A DNA stretch of 64,000 bases from Achromobacter spanius (lineage in GTDB: Bacteria; Pseudomonadota; Gammaproteobacteria; Burkholderiales; Burkholderiaceae_B): positions 5,766,001-5,830,000 of the forward strand of contig NZ_CP121261.1 in NCBI RefSeq assembly GCF_029637605.1, written 5' to 3'. Each line of letters begins with the position of its first letter. Within the stretch, counting starts at the first letter, position 1. Below, in pieces: positions 50,528 through 60,052 of this stretch. The notes below the pieces were generated by a model. It was not told the origin of the DNA, did not search any database, and worked only from the letters and a program-made list of their open reading frames with translations. Made by a program: the position numbers and the translations under genes.

Positions 50528-53500
50528 ATGGATAAGCGACAAGACCTGGAACCGCCGGCGATCCAGGAGGGCGCGGCGCAGACCGGCGCGATGCAGGCGG
50601 ACGTGGTGGATGCCCCGGGGCCGAACACGCTCGACGCCATCACCATCGATATCGAAGCTGATCCCACGCTAGGCTACGCCTCGATTCAGAACGCGGTTCC
50701 CATCGTTCGGACGCTGCGCGTGACAAACCGCTCGGCGCACACCTTCGAGAACATCGAAGTCCGGCTTCGCTGCAACCCCGCCTTTGCCCAACCGGTGACG
50801 CTGCGCTTTGACGTGTTGGTGCCGGGAGAAATTCACCGGATTTCCCCGCTGGACCTGACGCCCGACCACAGCTACGTGGCCGACTTGCAAGAAGCCGTGC
50901 GCGCCAGCATCGGTGTGGTGGTGCAGTCCGGCATGCAGGAAATAGGCCGGGCTTCGCAAGCGATTACCGTGTTGGCCTATGACCAATGGGCCGGCACGCG
51001 CGCCTTGCCGGAATTGTTGGCCGCGTTTTCCATGCCGAACAATCCGGCCGTGGACGGGCTGATCGGCAAGGCGTCCAAGCTGCTGCGCGCGCAGCACGCC
51101 GATCTGCAGATGAACGGCTACCAGTCCAAAAGCCGCGACGTTGTGTGGAAGCAGGTGTCTGCCATCTACAGCACGCTGGCGGCCGAATCGCTGCATTACG
51201 CCGAGCCGCCCGCGTCTTTCGGCGTGGACGGCCAGAAGATCCGCACGCCGGATCGCATCATGGACGCGCGGGTCGCAACGTGCCTGGACCTGGCGATGCT
51301 GTTCTCGTCCTGCCTGGAGCAGGCCGGCTTGCGGCCGGTCATCCTGATGAAGGACGGGCACGCCTGGGTGGGCGTGTGGCTGCATCAAGCGTGCTTTGCA
51401 GACCCGTTGACGGACGACGTGCAGGCGGTAAGAAAGCGCGTGGACAGCGGCGAATTCCTGGTCTTTGAAACGACCGGCATCGCGCAGCATCCCAACTTCC
51501 GGCCGTCGTTGCGACGCGCGTTGGAACAGGGCGCGGCGCATCTGCGCGAAGAGAACACCTTTCGATACGCCATCGACGTGCATCGCGCGCGGGAATTGCA
51601 GATCAAGCCCTTGCCGTCGCGGGGGGTGTCGGTTGCGCCGACGGATGCCGATGACGCCGAGCTTCCCGCCACCATCGAACCCACGCCTGACCTGCCGCCG
51701 CTGGACCCGGAATTCGTGATCAGCCTGGAGCCCGCCGACGACACGCCGGAAGGCCGGCTGGCCAAGTGGAAATCGCGCCTGTTGGACCTGACGCTGCGCA
51801 ACCGTCTGCTGAACTTCAAGCTGACCAAGTCGACCTTGCCGCTCGTCGTGCCGGACCTGGCGCGGCTGGAAGACGCCATTGTCGATGGCAGCGAATTCCG
51901 CATTCGCCCGTTGCCCGCCGCGTTGATGGATGGCAGCGACCCGCGCGTGGCCGAGGTGCATGTGGGCCGGGGCGGCCGTGCGCCGCTGGACGACATGGCG
52001 CTGGACGCACTGAGCAACAAGGAACTGATCGCGCGCGTCGCGCAGGAAGCGCTGGACGCCAACCTGCTGACCATCTTCGGCGCGGCACGCACCGGGCAGG
52101 AAGAGGGCGGCGCCAACACGCTGTACCTGGCGATGGGCATGCTGCGCTGGACCGAAAGCCCCGGCGCGGAAAGCGCGCATCTGGCGCCGCTGATCCTGGT
52201 GCCGGTGTCGCTGCAACGGCAGTCGGTGCGCAGCGGCTTCCGGCTGGTGCGCCACGACGACGAGACCATCATCAACCCCACCTTGCTGCAGATGCTGCGC
52301 AACAACTACGAGCTGCGCATTCCGGGCCTGGATGTCCTGCCCGCTGATGACAAGGGCGTGGACGTGGCGCGCGTGTTGCAGGCGTTCCGGCTGGCCGTGC
52401 GGGAAATCGCGGGCTGGGAGGTGCTGGAACAGGTGCATCTGGGGATCTTCTCGTTCACCAAGTACCTGATGTGGAAAGACCTGCAAGACCGCACCGAGCA
52501 GTTGAAAGCCAACCGCGTCGTCAGGCATTTGATTGATCACCCGGGGCAGGCGTTTGCAAAAGAACCTTTTGATCAACGCTTTGACCGCCTGGACGACAGC
52601 TACAAGCCCGAAGACCTGCTGACGCCGCTGCTGTCCGATTCGTCGCAATTGAAGGCGATCTGCGCGGTGGACGCGGGCCGCGACCTGGTGCTGGAAGGAC
52701 CGCCCGGCACGGGCAAGAGCCAGACCATCACGAACCTGATCGCGCATCTGCTGGCGCGCGGCAAGACGGTGTTGTTCGTCTCGGAAAAAATGGCCGCGCT
52801 GGAAGTGGTGCACCGCCGTTTGGCCAATATTGGCCTGGGCCCGTTCTGCCTGGAACTACATTCGTCCAAGGCGCGCAAATCCGAGGTGCTGCAACAGCTT
52901 GGAAAGGCGCTGGACCACAGCGGCCAGCGCACCGGCGATGACTGGGCGCGTGAAGCCGAGCGCCTGACCGTGCTGCGCCAGGACTTGAACGGCTTGGTCG
53001 ATGCGCTGCATCACACGCATGCCAATGGCCTGACGGTGTATGACGCCATTGGCACCTGCATCCAGAACGCGGGCAAGGAGCCGTCGCCGATGTTCTGGGC
53101 CGATGCGCAGGCGCATCAAGTCAAAGACCTTGCGCAACTGCGCGAGACCGCGCGCCGCATGTCGACCTTGTCCAAGGAACTTGGCGTGTTGCATGGCCAT
53201 CCGCTGGCGCATATCGGCATGGCCGAATGGAGCCCCAGTTGGCAAGATGCGCTGCTGGCGGCGGCGCAGGCGCTGGAGCAAGCGGTGGCAGGCTTCCAGG
53301 CGCAGGCGATTGCTGCGGGCGAGGGCGTCGGGGTGCCGGCGCAAGGCTTGAGCCTGGATGCCTACGCGCATCTGGATCAGTTGTTCGACGTGCTGCTTGC
53401 CGCGCCCCAAGTGCCTGCGGGCTTGGCCACGCAAGCGCACGACCCGGCCGCCCGCTTTCAAGTGCAGGTGCTGGCTCGCCACGGCCTGGCGCGCAACGCG

Positions 53501-56500
53501 CATTGGGCGCAGGTGGGCGCGCAATGGAACGCGCAGTTGGCCGAGCTTGATGCGAATACGCTGAAGGCCGAGTGGCTGTCCGCATGTTCGGCATGGTGGC
53601 CGAAGTCTGTCTTCGCCAAGGGCGGCATCCGCAAGCGGCTGGCGATGTATCGCACGGACGGCCAGCGGCCGGACGAGGCCGCGATTACCGCCATGCTGGC
53701 GCCCTTGGCGCTGGTGAATACCGAAGACCGCGAACTGGCTGTGTTGAAGGCAGACGCGCAGCGTTTGCTGCAAGACAGCTACACGGGTCTGTCCACGGAT
53801 TGGGAACAGGTCCAGCGCCATGAGCAATGGGCGGCGCGGTTTGCCGATGCGGTCACGCAGGTGGCGGGCGACCCCGTCTCCGCTGCCGACTTGCGAACCC
53901 GCCTGCAAGCGCTGGTGGGTGAAAACCGCGCCTTCCTGCAACCGGGTTCGCCGCTGGGTAAGTCGTTGCTGGCCTATCGGGACGCGTGGCGTGCATTGCA
54001 AGACCGGATGGCGGAAGTTGATGCGCTGGCCAAACCCACCGAAGCGCTGGCGGGCGCATCGGATGCCAACGGCGCGTTGGAACGCATTCAGGGCGTGCTG
54101 GCGGGCTGGCGTCATAACAAGCAGTTCTTGATGCCGTGGTGTGTATGGCGCCAGGCGCGCGAGCAAGCCATTGCGTCGCAACTGCAAGGCCTGGTCGCAT
54201 CTCTTGAGCAGGGCCGCGTGCCGTTGGAGCAGATCGAAGCGCATTTTGAGTTCAGCTACCGCAACTGGTGGGTGAAGAAGGTCATCGACCATACCCCCGT
54301 GTTGCGTGCGTTTTCCAGCGCCGACCACGAGCGCAAGATCCGCGAATTCCGCGATGCCGACGACCGCTTCCAGAAACTGACGTCGTCCTACATCGCCGCT
54401 GTGTTGGCCGGCAAAGTTCCCGATGGCAACGGCGTGCTGGTCAGCCCGGACAGCGAGCTGGGCCTGCTGCGCCGCGAACTGCAAAAGAAGACGCGCCACG
54501 TTCCCGTGCGCCAACTGATGCAGCGCTTGCCCTCCCTGCTGCCCAAGCTCAAGCCTTGCCTGCTGATGTCGCCCTTGTCGGTTGCGCAGTATCTGGACGC
54601 CGGCCATTCGCAGTTTGATGTGGTGGTGTTCGATGAAGCCTCGCAGATTCCAGTGTGGGATTCGGTAGGCGCCATTGCGCGCGGTCAGCAAGTGGTGGTG
54701 GTGGGCGACACCAAGCAGTTGCCGCCCACCAGCTTCTTCAGCAAGTCCACGCCGGAAGACGATGGCGCGGGTGACGATGGCCAGGTCGAAGACCTGGAGA
54801 GCATCCTGGATGAATGCCTGGGCGCCGACATGAACCGCCTGCGTTTGCAGTGGCATTACCGCAGCAAGCACGAGAGCCTGATCACGTTCAGCAACGTCAC
54901 CTATTACGACTCGCAGCTGATCACCTTCCCGTCGCCCGTGACGGATGACTTGGCCGTGCGCCTGGAGAAGGTCGCGGGCATCTACGACCGGGGCGGCAGC
55001 CGCACCAACCGCCGCGAAGCCGAAGCCATCGTGCAAGGCATCGAACAGCACTATCTGGACAAGTCCCGCCGCCGTCAGACCTTGGGCGTGGTGACGTTCA
55101 ACCAGCCGCAGCAATCCCTGATCGAAACCCTGCTGGACGCGCGCCGCCGCGCCAATGCGGAACTCGACAAGGCGATCTCGGCGCAATCCCGTGAACCGTT
55201 GTTCATCAAGAACCTGGAGAACGTGCAGGGCGACGAGCGTGACGTGATTTATTTTTCGATTACGTTTGGCCCGGACCCCGCCGGAAAGATGACGATGAAC
55301 TTCGGGCCGCTGAACGGCGAAGGCGGACACCGCCGTCTGAACGTGGCGATCTCCCGCGCGCGCGAAGGCGTGGTGATCTACAGCACGTTGATGCCGGAAC
55401 AGATCGACCTGTCGCGCGTGCGCGCCCGGGGTGTGCGCGACTTGAAGCACTACCTGGAGTTTGCGCTGAAAGGGCCGCGCGCCTTGGTCGAGCAGTCGCT
55501 GCCGACCGGCCGCGAGCCGGACAGCCCGTTTGAAACCCAGGTCATCAAGGTGCTGCGCAATCATGGCTGGGTGGTGCACCCGCAAGTGGGCTGCTCCGGC
55601 TACCGCATCGACATGGGCGTGGTGGACCCGCGCGCGCCGGGGCGCTATCTGATGGGCATCGAGTGCGACGGCCGTGCGTATCACTCAGGCGCCACCGCGC
55701 GCGATCGCGATCGCTTGCGTCAGGTGGTGCTTGAAGGGCTGGGCTGGCGCTTGCATCGGGTGTGGTCCACCGACTGGTGGATCAACCCTGAACGAGAGGT
55801 GGAGAAGATCTTGGCCCGCTTGAATGCGGAGCTGGAACGCATGGTCGAGGGCGAGCCTGATGTGGAGGACGCAGAGGCTGAAGGCGAAGCCGAAGTTGAA
55901 GCCGAGGTCGAAAGCGAAGTTGACGCCGAAGCTGCTATTCAAGCGGAAGCCGCAATCGGAGCCGGAGCCGATGCCAGAGCCGATGCCAGAGCCGCTACCG
56001 AACCCGAAGGCGCCGTGGAGTTTGTGATCAAGACCGAAGAGGGCGATATCGCGTGGGCGTCGGCGCACAGCGCGAAAGTCAGCGCATCCACGGGCGGCAT
56101 CGCGACCTATCAACTGGCCGACCTGAGCACTGCCGCCGGTGACCCAGACGCCTTCTACAGCCGCGCCAACAACGCGCAATTGGCGGAACAATTACGCCTG
56201 GTCATCGACACTGAAGGCCCCATTGCCGAGACCGTGCTGCACCGTAAAGTCGCCCGCGCCTGGGGCCTGGAACGCACAGGCGTCCGGATCGTTGAACGGT
56301 TGCGGACCTTGACCCCGATGGAAGTGGGTCAGACGGATGAAGGCGAGGCCACGTTCTATTGGCCCGCCGGCGTCACACCCGAAACCTGGACCGGCTTTCG
56401 CGGCGCAAGCGACGACGACGCCACGCGCCGCCGCGTGGATGATGTCTGCATCCAGGAACTGGCGAACGGCGTGCTGCACGTGCTGGCCATGACCGGCAAC

Positions 56501-56653
56501 GCGCCGAAATCGGATGTGATCAAGTCAGTGTGCCGGCTGCTGGGCATGTCGCGTACGTTGGCGGATGCGGAAGCACGCATCGGACACGCGATAGCCGGCC
56601 TGGCGCAGCGAGGCGTGGTGCGGGAAGAGATGGGGATGTTGCGGGTGGGGTAG
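50528..56653 (+). CDS. Giant SF1 helicase with transglutaminase-like, DUF4011, Vsr-like nuclease and DUF3320 domains
   Basis: 2041 aa. In order: an immunoglobulin-like N-terminus; a transglutaminase-like core near 245-290 (ATCLDLAMLFSS, KDGHAWVGVWL); DUF4011 start near 415 (WKSRLLDLTLRNRLLNFKL); helicase motif I LEGPPGTGKSQTITNL near 723; motif II VVFDEASQIPVWDS near 1367 and GDTKQLPPTSFF; motif IV-VI regions LQWHYRSKHESL and RRLNVAISRAREG near 1605; a Vsr/DUF559-like nuclease at about 1664-1755 (RIDMGVVDP, GIECDGRAYH); an Ala/Glu-rich linker; and DUF3320. Relatives occur in defence loci, so nucleic-acid degradation of invaders is plausible. It stands alone, in normal high-GC context. Confidence 0.9.
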   Translation: MDKRQDLEPPAIQEGAAQTGAMQADVVDAPGPNTLDAITIDIEADPTLGYASIQNAVPIVRTLRVTNRSAHTFENIEVRLRCNPAFAQPVTLRFDVLVPGEIHRISPLDLTPDHSYVADLQEAVRASIGVVVQSGMQEIGRASQAITVLAYDQWAGTRALPELLAAFSMPNNPAVDGLIGKASKLLRAQHADLQMNGYQSKSRDVVWKQVSAIYSTLAAESLHYAEPPASFGVDGQKIRTPDRIMDARVATCLDLAMLFSSCLEQAGLRPVILMKDGHAWVGVWLHQACFADPLTDDVQAVRKRVDSGEFLVFETTGIAQHPNFRPSLRRALEQGAAHLREENTFRYAIDVHRARELQIKPLPSRGVSVAPTDADDAELPATIEPTPDLPPLDPEFVISLEPADDTPEGRLAKWKSRLLDLTLRNRLLNFKLTKSTLPLVVPDLARLEDAIVDGSEFRIRPLPAALMDGSDPRVAEVHVGRGGRAPLDDMALDALSNKELIARVAQEALDANLLTIFGAARTGQEEGGANTLYLAMGMLRWTESPGAESAHLAPLILVPVSLQRQSVRSGFRLVRHDDETIINPTLLQMLRNNYELRIPGLDVLPADDKGVDVARVLQAFRLAVREIAGWEVLEQVHLGIFSFTKYLMWKDLQDRTEQLKANRVVRHLIDHPGQAFAKEPFDQRFDRLDDSYKPEDLLTPLLSDSSQLKAICAVDAGRDLVLEGPPGTGKSQTITNLIAHLLARGKTVLFVSEKMAALEVVHRRLANIGLGPFCLELHSSKARKSEVLQQLGKALDHSGQRTGDDWAREAERLTVLRQDLNGLVDALHHTHANGLTVYDAIGTCIQNAGKEPSPMFWADAQAHQVKDLAQLRETARRMSTLSKELGVLHGHPLAHIGMAEWSPSWQDALLAAAQALEQAVAGFQAQAIAAGEGVGVPAQGLSLDAYAHLDQLFDVLLAAPQVPAGLATQAHDPAARFQVQVLARHGLARNAHWAQVGAQWNAQLAELDANTLKAEWLSACSAWWPKSVFAKGGIRKRLAMYRTDGQRPDEAAITAMLAPLALVNTEDRELAVLKADAQRLLQDSYTGLSTDWEQVQRHEQWAARFADAVTQVAGDPVSAADLRTRLQALVGENRAFLQPGSPLGKSLLAYRDAWRALQDRMAEVDALAKPTEALAGASDANGALERIQGVLAGWRHNKQFLMPWCVWRQAREQAIASQLQGLVASLEQGRVPLEQIEAHFEFSYRNWWVKKVIDHTPVLRAFSSADHERKIREFRDADDRFQKLTSSYIAAVLAGKVPDGNGVLVSPDSELGLLRRELQKKTRHVPVRQLMQRLPSLLPKLKPCLLMSPLSVAQYLDAGHSQFDVVVFDEASQIPVWDSVGAIARGQQVVVVGDTKQLPPTSFFSKSTPEDDGAGDDGQVEDLESILDECLGADMNRLRLQWHYRSKHESLITFSNVTYYDSQLITFPSPVTDDLAVRLEKVAGIYDRGGSRTNRREAEAIVQGIEQHYLDKSRRRQTLGVVTFNQPQQSLIETLLDARRRANAELDKAISAQSREPLFIKNLENVQGDERDVIYFSITFGPDPAGKMTMNFGPLNGEGGHRRLNVAISRAREGVVIYSTLMPEQIDLSRVRARGVRDLKHYLEFALKGPRALVEQSLPTGREPDSPFETQVIKVLRNHGWVVHPQVGCSGYRIDMGVVDPRAPGRYLMGIECDGRAYHSGATARDRDRLRQVVLEGLGWRLHRVWSTDWWINPEREVEKILARLNAELERMVEGEPDVEDAEAEGEAEVEAEVESEVDAEAAIQAEAAIGAGADARADARAATEPEGAVEFVIKTEEGDIAWASAHSAKVSASTGGIATYQLADLSTAAGDPDAFYSRANNAQLAEQLRLVIDTEGPIAETVLHRKVARAWGLERTGVRIVERLRTLTPMEVGQTDEGEATFYWPAGVTPETWTGFRGASDDDATRRRVDDVCIQELANGVLHVLAMTGNAPKSDVIKSVCRLLGMSRTLADAEARIGHAIAGLAQRGVVREEMGMLRVG

Positions 56654-56689
56654 AGGGGGCGTGCGGGGCGTTACGGCGCAGTGACAGGG

Positions 56690-57082
56690 TCACGCATAAA
56701 AATTCCGTAGCGCTCCTCCGACGATCAATGCCAAGACCGAAACGGTCATTCCGCCGTAAGCGAGGAACAGCGGAATTTTTATATCGGAAGGTATGGTGCG
56801 AACATCGCTTTCAACATAAATCTTATGAATATTGTTGAGTGGCCAAAAATTCGCTTTATGAAGGGATAGCCATATCAAAAGCGTTGTGGCAATGGCCAGT
56901 TTTTCATAGAGCGTTAGCTGGGATCTGGTCCTGCCCTTCGCTATAGGGTGGCTCGTCAATCGGATGGCGTCGTCAAGTTTGAAGTAGTAGAAGTACGCTG
57001 CAGAAGAAATATAAACGACGAACGCCAAGACGAAGACCAGTCCTGCAATGGCGCCGATGTGTTGTCCGCTTAGTTCTGTCAT
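56690..57082 (-). CDS. Small membrane protein, 130 aa
   Basis: Three membrane segments (IAGLVFVLAFVVYISSAAYF, LAIATTLLIWLSL, IPLFLAYGGMTVSVLALIVG). No known family. It begins directly after the stop of the upstream small gene (TGA-ATG), implying co-translation. Lower GC than its neighbours. Confidence 0.7.
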   Translation of the reverse strand: MTELSGQHIGAIAGLVFVLAFVVYISSAAYFYYFKLDDAIRLTSHPIAKGRTRSQLTLYEKLAIATTLLIWLSLHKANFWPLNNIHKIYVESDVRTIPSDIKIPLFLAYGGMTVSVLALIVGGALRNFYA

Positions 57083-57301
57083 TCAAATCAACTCGTATCC
57101 GTTTGTACTCAAGTTGGCGCCCAGCGACTTACCAAGAGCGGCCCGTTTCATTGCTTTGGACTCCGGAATAGCGGGCCCAACAACCGCGCCCTCCAGCAAG
57201 ATTTTGAAACCCTCTGGCCCGCGCTTCGCCTGATCCGTCCATACCACGGACGTAGAATGCCGCTTTTGATCAGTGCCATACGGCTCATAGGAACGAACCA
57301 T
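57083..57301 (-). CDS. Small hypothetical protein, 72 aa
   Basis: Starts MVRSYEPYGTDQKRHSTSVV; soluble, no recognised domain. Its ATG (57301-57299) overlaps by two bases the ATG of the divergent META-domain gene (57300-57302). AGGA lies about 12 bases upstream. The following membrane protein starts immediately after its stop, which supports a real two-gene unit. Confidence 0.5.
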   Translation of the reverse strand: MVRSYEPYGTDQKRHSTSVVWTDQAKRGPEGFKILLEGAVVGPAIPESKAMKRAALGKSLGANLSTNGYELI

Positions 57302-58112
57302 GAAAAAAATAATCCTACTTGCGTCCGCATGCGCCGCGCTGCTACAGGCTTGCGCTCCCGTTTCGTCTCCCAGCGAAGGATCGTCCTCCATGCCCACTTC
57401 TACCGCGACGTCGCCCGCCAGCCAACTGAGCTTGCCCGCGTATTACTGGCGTCTGGTCTCCGCCACCGATGCAGCCGGCAAGTCGATTCCGACCTTGCAG
57501 CCGGGCGTTGAGCATCAGCTGCGCCTGGCCTTCACGAAGGAGGCCTTGAATATCCGGGGGGGCTGCAATACGCAGTTTGGCGGTTATCGCTATCAGAATG
57601 GCGTGCTGCAAGTGGATAACCTGGCGTCCACGATGAAGGCTTGCGAGCAGAGTTTGATGCAACTGGATGCCGAGATCAACGAGCGCCTGAAGGGCGATCT
57701 GCGGACGACGCTGTCTGGCGATACGCATGAGCCCGCGCTGGAGCTCGTGGGCAAGGACGGCACCGTGCTGAAGTTCGTGGGTGAACCCACGCCCGAGACG
57801 CTGTATGGCAGCGCGGGCGAGATCATGTTCCTGGAAGTGGCTGCCAAGAAGGCCGAGTGCAGCCATCCCATGATTCCCAACTACCAATGCCTGATGGTGC
57901 GTGAGCGCCGCTATAACGAAGCCGGCGTGCAGCAGCCGACGCAGGAAAAATGGCATCCGCTGTATCAATCCATCGAAGGGTTCGAGCACCAGGAAGGCGT
58001 GCGCACCGTGCTGCGCGTGAAGCGCTACGACTGGAGGAACCCGCCGGCCGACGCACCGTCCAAGGTGTATGTGCTGGATATGGTGGTGGAGCAGGACGCG
58101 TCGAAGAAGTAA
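57300..58112 (+). CDS. META-domain / DUF4377 lipoprotein
   Basis: 270 aa. Lipobox LLQACA, then a META/HslJ-like domain at about 45-165 (YYWRLVSATDAAGKSIP, IRGGCNTQFGGYRYQNG, STMKACEQSLMQLDAEI) and a DUF4377 domain (EIMFLEVAAKKAECSHPMIP, YNEAGVQQPTQEKWHPLYQ, GVRTVLRVKRYDWRNPPAD). Such proteins are linked to heat shock or antibiotic stress in the envelope; exact role unknown. RBS TAGGAACG. A strong terminator follows. Confidence 0.9.
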   Translation: MKKIILLASACAALLQACAPVSSPSEGSSSMPTSTATSPASQLSLPAYYWRLVSATDAAGKSIPTLQPGVEHQLRLAFTKEALNIRGGCNTQFGGYRYQNGVLQVDNLASTMKACEQSLMQLDAEINERLKGDLRTTLSGDTHEPALELVGKDGTVLKFVGEPTPETLYGSAGEIMFLEVAAKKAECSHPMIPNYQCLMVRERRYNEAGVQQPTQEKWHPLYQSIEGFEHQEGVRTVLRVKRYDWRNPPADAPSKVYVLDMVVEQDASKK

Positions 58113-58131
58113 GCGTAAGGACGTCAATCAA

Positions 58132-58168
58132 AATGCCGGGCCGCTCAAGCGGCCCGGCATTTTTTTGG
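58132..58168 (+). terminator. Terminator after the META-domain gene
   Basis: AATGCCGGGCCGCT CAA GCGGCCCGGCATT followed by more T: a near-perfect 13-bp GC stem. Confidence 0.93.
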
Positions 58169-58378
58169 GCGAGACGTTCGTCGGTTTCCTGACAGCGTGA
58201 GCGTCAGCGAATTGGCTCAGCGTGTTCTGCGTCCGCGGGTTATCTCAATCGACAGTGCTAGCGACCCCGCGAATACGTCCTACATAAGGGGCTACAGGCT
58301 CGCAGGCGCTCAAAGCGCTACCCATAATGGCCGCATCAAAACAGCCAGGCCGACATGAGCCAAAGGCAAGGAGACCCG

Positions 58379-60001
58379 ATGCAGCCCGCTATGCAGTCCA
58401 ACTTGCAGCCCAACTTGCAGCCCAACTTTCTGCTGTTCATCACGGATCAGCAGCGCGCGGATCACGTGGGGAGTTACGGCAACGCCCTGCTGCAAACCCC
58501 GGCGCTGGATGCCTTGGCCGAACAGGGGTGGTCCGCCGACCGCTTCTATGTCGCGTCACCGATCTGCATGCCCAATCGCGCCACATTGATGACGGGCCGC
58601 ATGCCTTCGGCGCATGGGGTGCGCCACAACGGCATTGCACTATCCCAGCGCGCAACGACTTTTGTTGAACGGCTGCGCGGCGCCGGCTACGCCACCGCGC
58701 TGATCGGGAAATCGCACTTGCAGAACATGACGGGAGCGGGCCCCGCCTGGCCACCGCCAAACGACAACGTTACACGGGGCGAAGCGTGGCGGCCCGAGCC
58801 CGGCGACTACGACCAAGAGTGGGGGCCAATGTGGCGCGATCATCCCGGCCATGACGTGAAGACGCCGTTCTACGGCTTCGACCACGTGCGCTTGGCGCTT
58901 GATCACGGCGATCAGGTCGGTGGCCATTACGCACGCTGGCTTGCCCTGGAACACCCAGAAGCGCGGCGGGTGTGGGGGCCGGAGCACGCTTTCAGCACGC
59001 CGGATTTCGTGCTGACCCAGCACCGTCAGGCGTGGCGCACGCGAGTCCCCGAGGAATGCTCCACCACCGCCTACATCGGTGACCAAACCATTGCTCAACT
59101 GCGCCAGCACGCCGCCGGCCCAGCCCCGTTCTTCATCCAGTGTTCATTTCCTGATCCGCACCATCCCTACACGCCGCCTGGCAAATATTGGGACCAGTAT
59201 CGGCCGGACGACGTGACGCTGCCGGTATCGTTTCACGCCAGCCGGGCCGTCCATCATCATCCACCCCCGCACGTGGCGTGGTTGTATCGGCAGCGCGATC
59301 TGAACATGGCGGTCAAACACACGCCGGCCGTATTCGCCTGCACCGAACGCGAAGCGCGGGAAGCGATTGCGCTGAACTACGGTTCCATCAGCCATATCGA
59401 CGCGACGATCGGTCGCGTCATTCAGGCGTTGCGCGACACGGGCCTGGACAAGAAAACGGTGGTTATTTTCACCAGCGACCACGGCGACTTCTTCGGCGAC
59501 CACCAACTATTGTTCAAAGGCCCCATCCACTATCAGGGCCTGATCCGCACGCCGTTCATCTGGCACGACCCACAAGCCACGCCGGCCGCCTCGCGCAGCC
59601 AAGCGCTGTGCTCCACGGCTGATATCGCCGCCACCGTGCTGGCGCGCGCGGGGGTGCCCGCCTACAACGGCATGCAAGGCCAATCCCTGCTGCCCTTGAT
59701 GGCTGGCGCCTGTGACACGGTGCGCGATGCGCTGCTGATCGAAGAGGAAGGCCAACGCACGATGTTCGGCTTTCCCGGCCGCACGCGAATGCGAACGCTG
59801 CAAACGACGCGCCACCGCTTGAGTGTGTACGCCGACGCGGATTGGGGCGAACTGTACGACCTGCACGAAGACCCGCACGAACTGCGCAATCTCTGGCACG
59901 ACCCCGCTGCGGAGACGCGGCGCGGTGAGCTGCTGATGGCGCTGTCGCAAACGATGATCCGCCACGCGGAAACCAGCCCGAACCCCTCGGCAATGGCCTG
60001 A
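58379..60001 (+). CDS. Type I sulfatase (formylglycine-dependent)
   Basis: 540 aa alkaline-phosphatase-superfamily enzyme. Metal-binding FITDQQRADH near residue 20; formylglycine motif SPICMPNRATLMTGR with Cys63 (C-x-P-x-R, so it needs a maturase encoded elsewhere); later VVIFTSDHGDFFGDHQLLFKG. No signal peptide, so cytoplasmic and probably acting on imported sulfate or phosphonate esters. ATG 58379 has AAGGAG 6 bases upstream; the 58355 ATG lacks one. A short tandem repeat codes NLQPNLQPN at the start. Followed 51 bp later by a Bug receptor. Confidence 0.92.
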   Translation: MQPAMQSNLQPNLQPNFLLFITDQQRADHVGSYGNALLQTPALDALAEQGWSADRFYVASPICMPNRATLMTGRMPSAHGVRHNGIALSQRATTFVERLRGAGYATALIGKSHLQNMTGAGPAWPPPNDNVTRGEAWRPEPGDYDQEWGPMWRDHPGHDVKTPFYGFDHVRLALDHGDQVGGHYARWLALEHPEARRVWGPEHAFSTPDFVLTQHRQAWRTRVPEECSTTAYIGDQTIAQLRQHAAGPAPFFIQCSFPDPHHPYTPPGKYWDQYRPDDVTLPVSFHASRAVHHHPPPHVAWLYRQRDLNMAVKHTPAVFACTEREAREAIALNYGSISHIDATIGRVIQALRDTGLDKKTVVIFTSDHGDFFGDHQLLFKGPIHYQGLIRTPFIWHDPQATPAASRSQALCSTADIAATVLARAGVPAYNGMQGQSLLPLMAGACDTVRDALLIEEEGQRTMFGFPGRTRMRTLQTTRHRLSVYADADWGELYDLHEDPHELRNLWHDPAAETRRGELLMALSQTMIRHAETSPNPSAMA

Positions 60002-60052
60002 TTTTTTCGCCAGGCAGGCTGCCTGCCAGCCGCCGCCACCCAGGAGAACACC

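Noticed and set aside
52856..55684. 942-aa minus-strand open frame inside the helicase gene
   Set aside because: Frame shadow created by strong GC3 bias; no domain and no ribosome-binding site.
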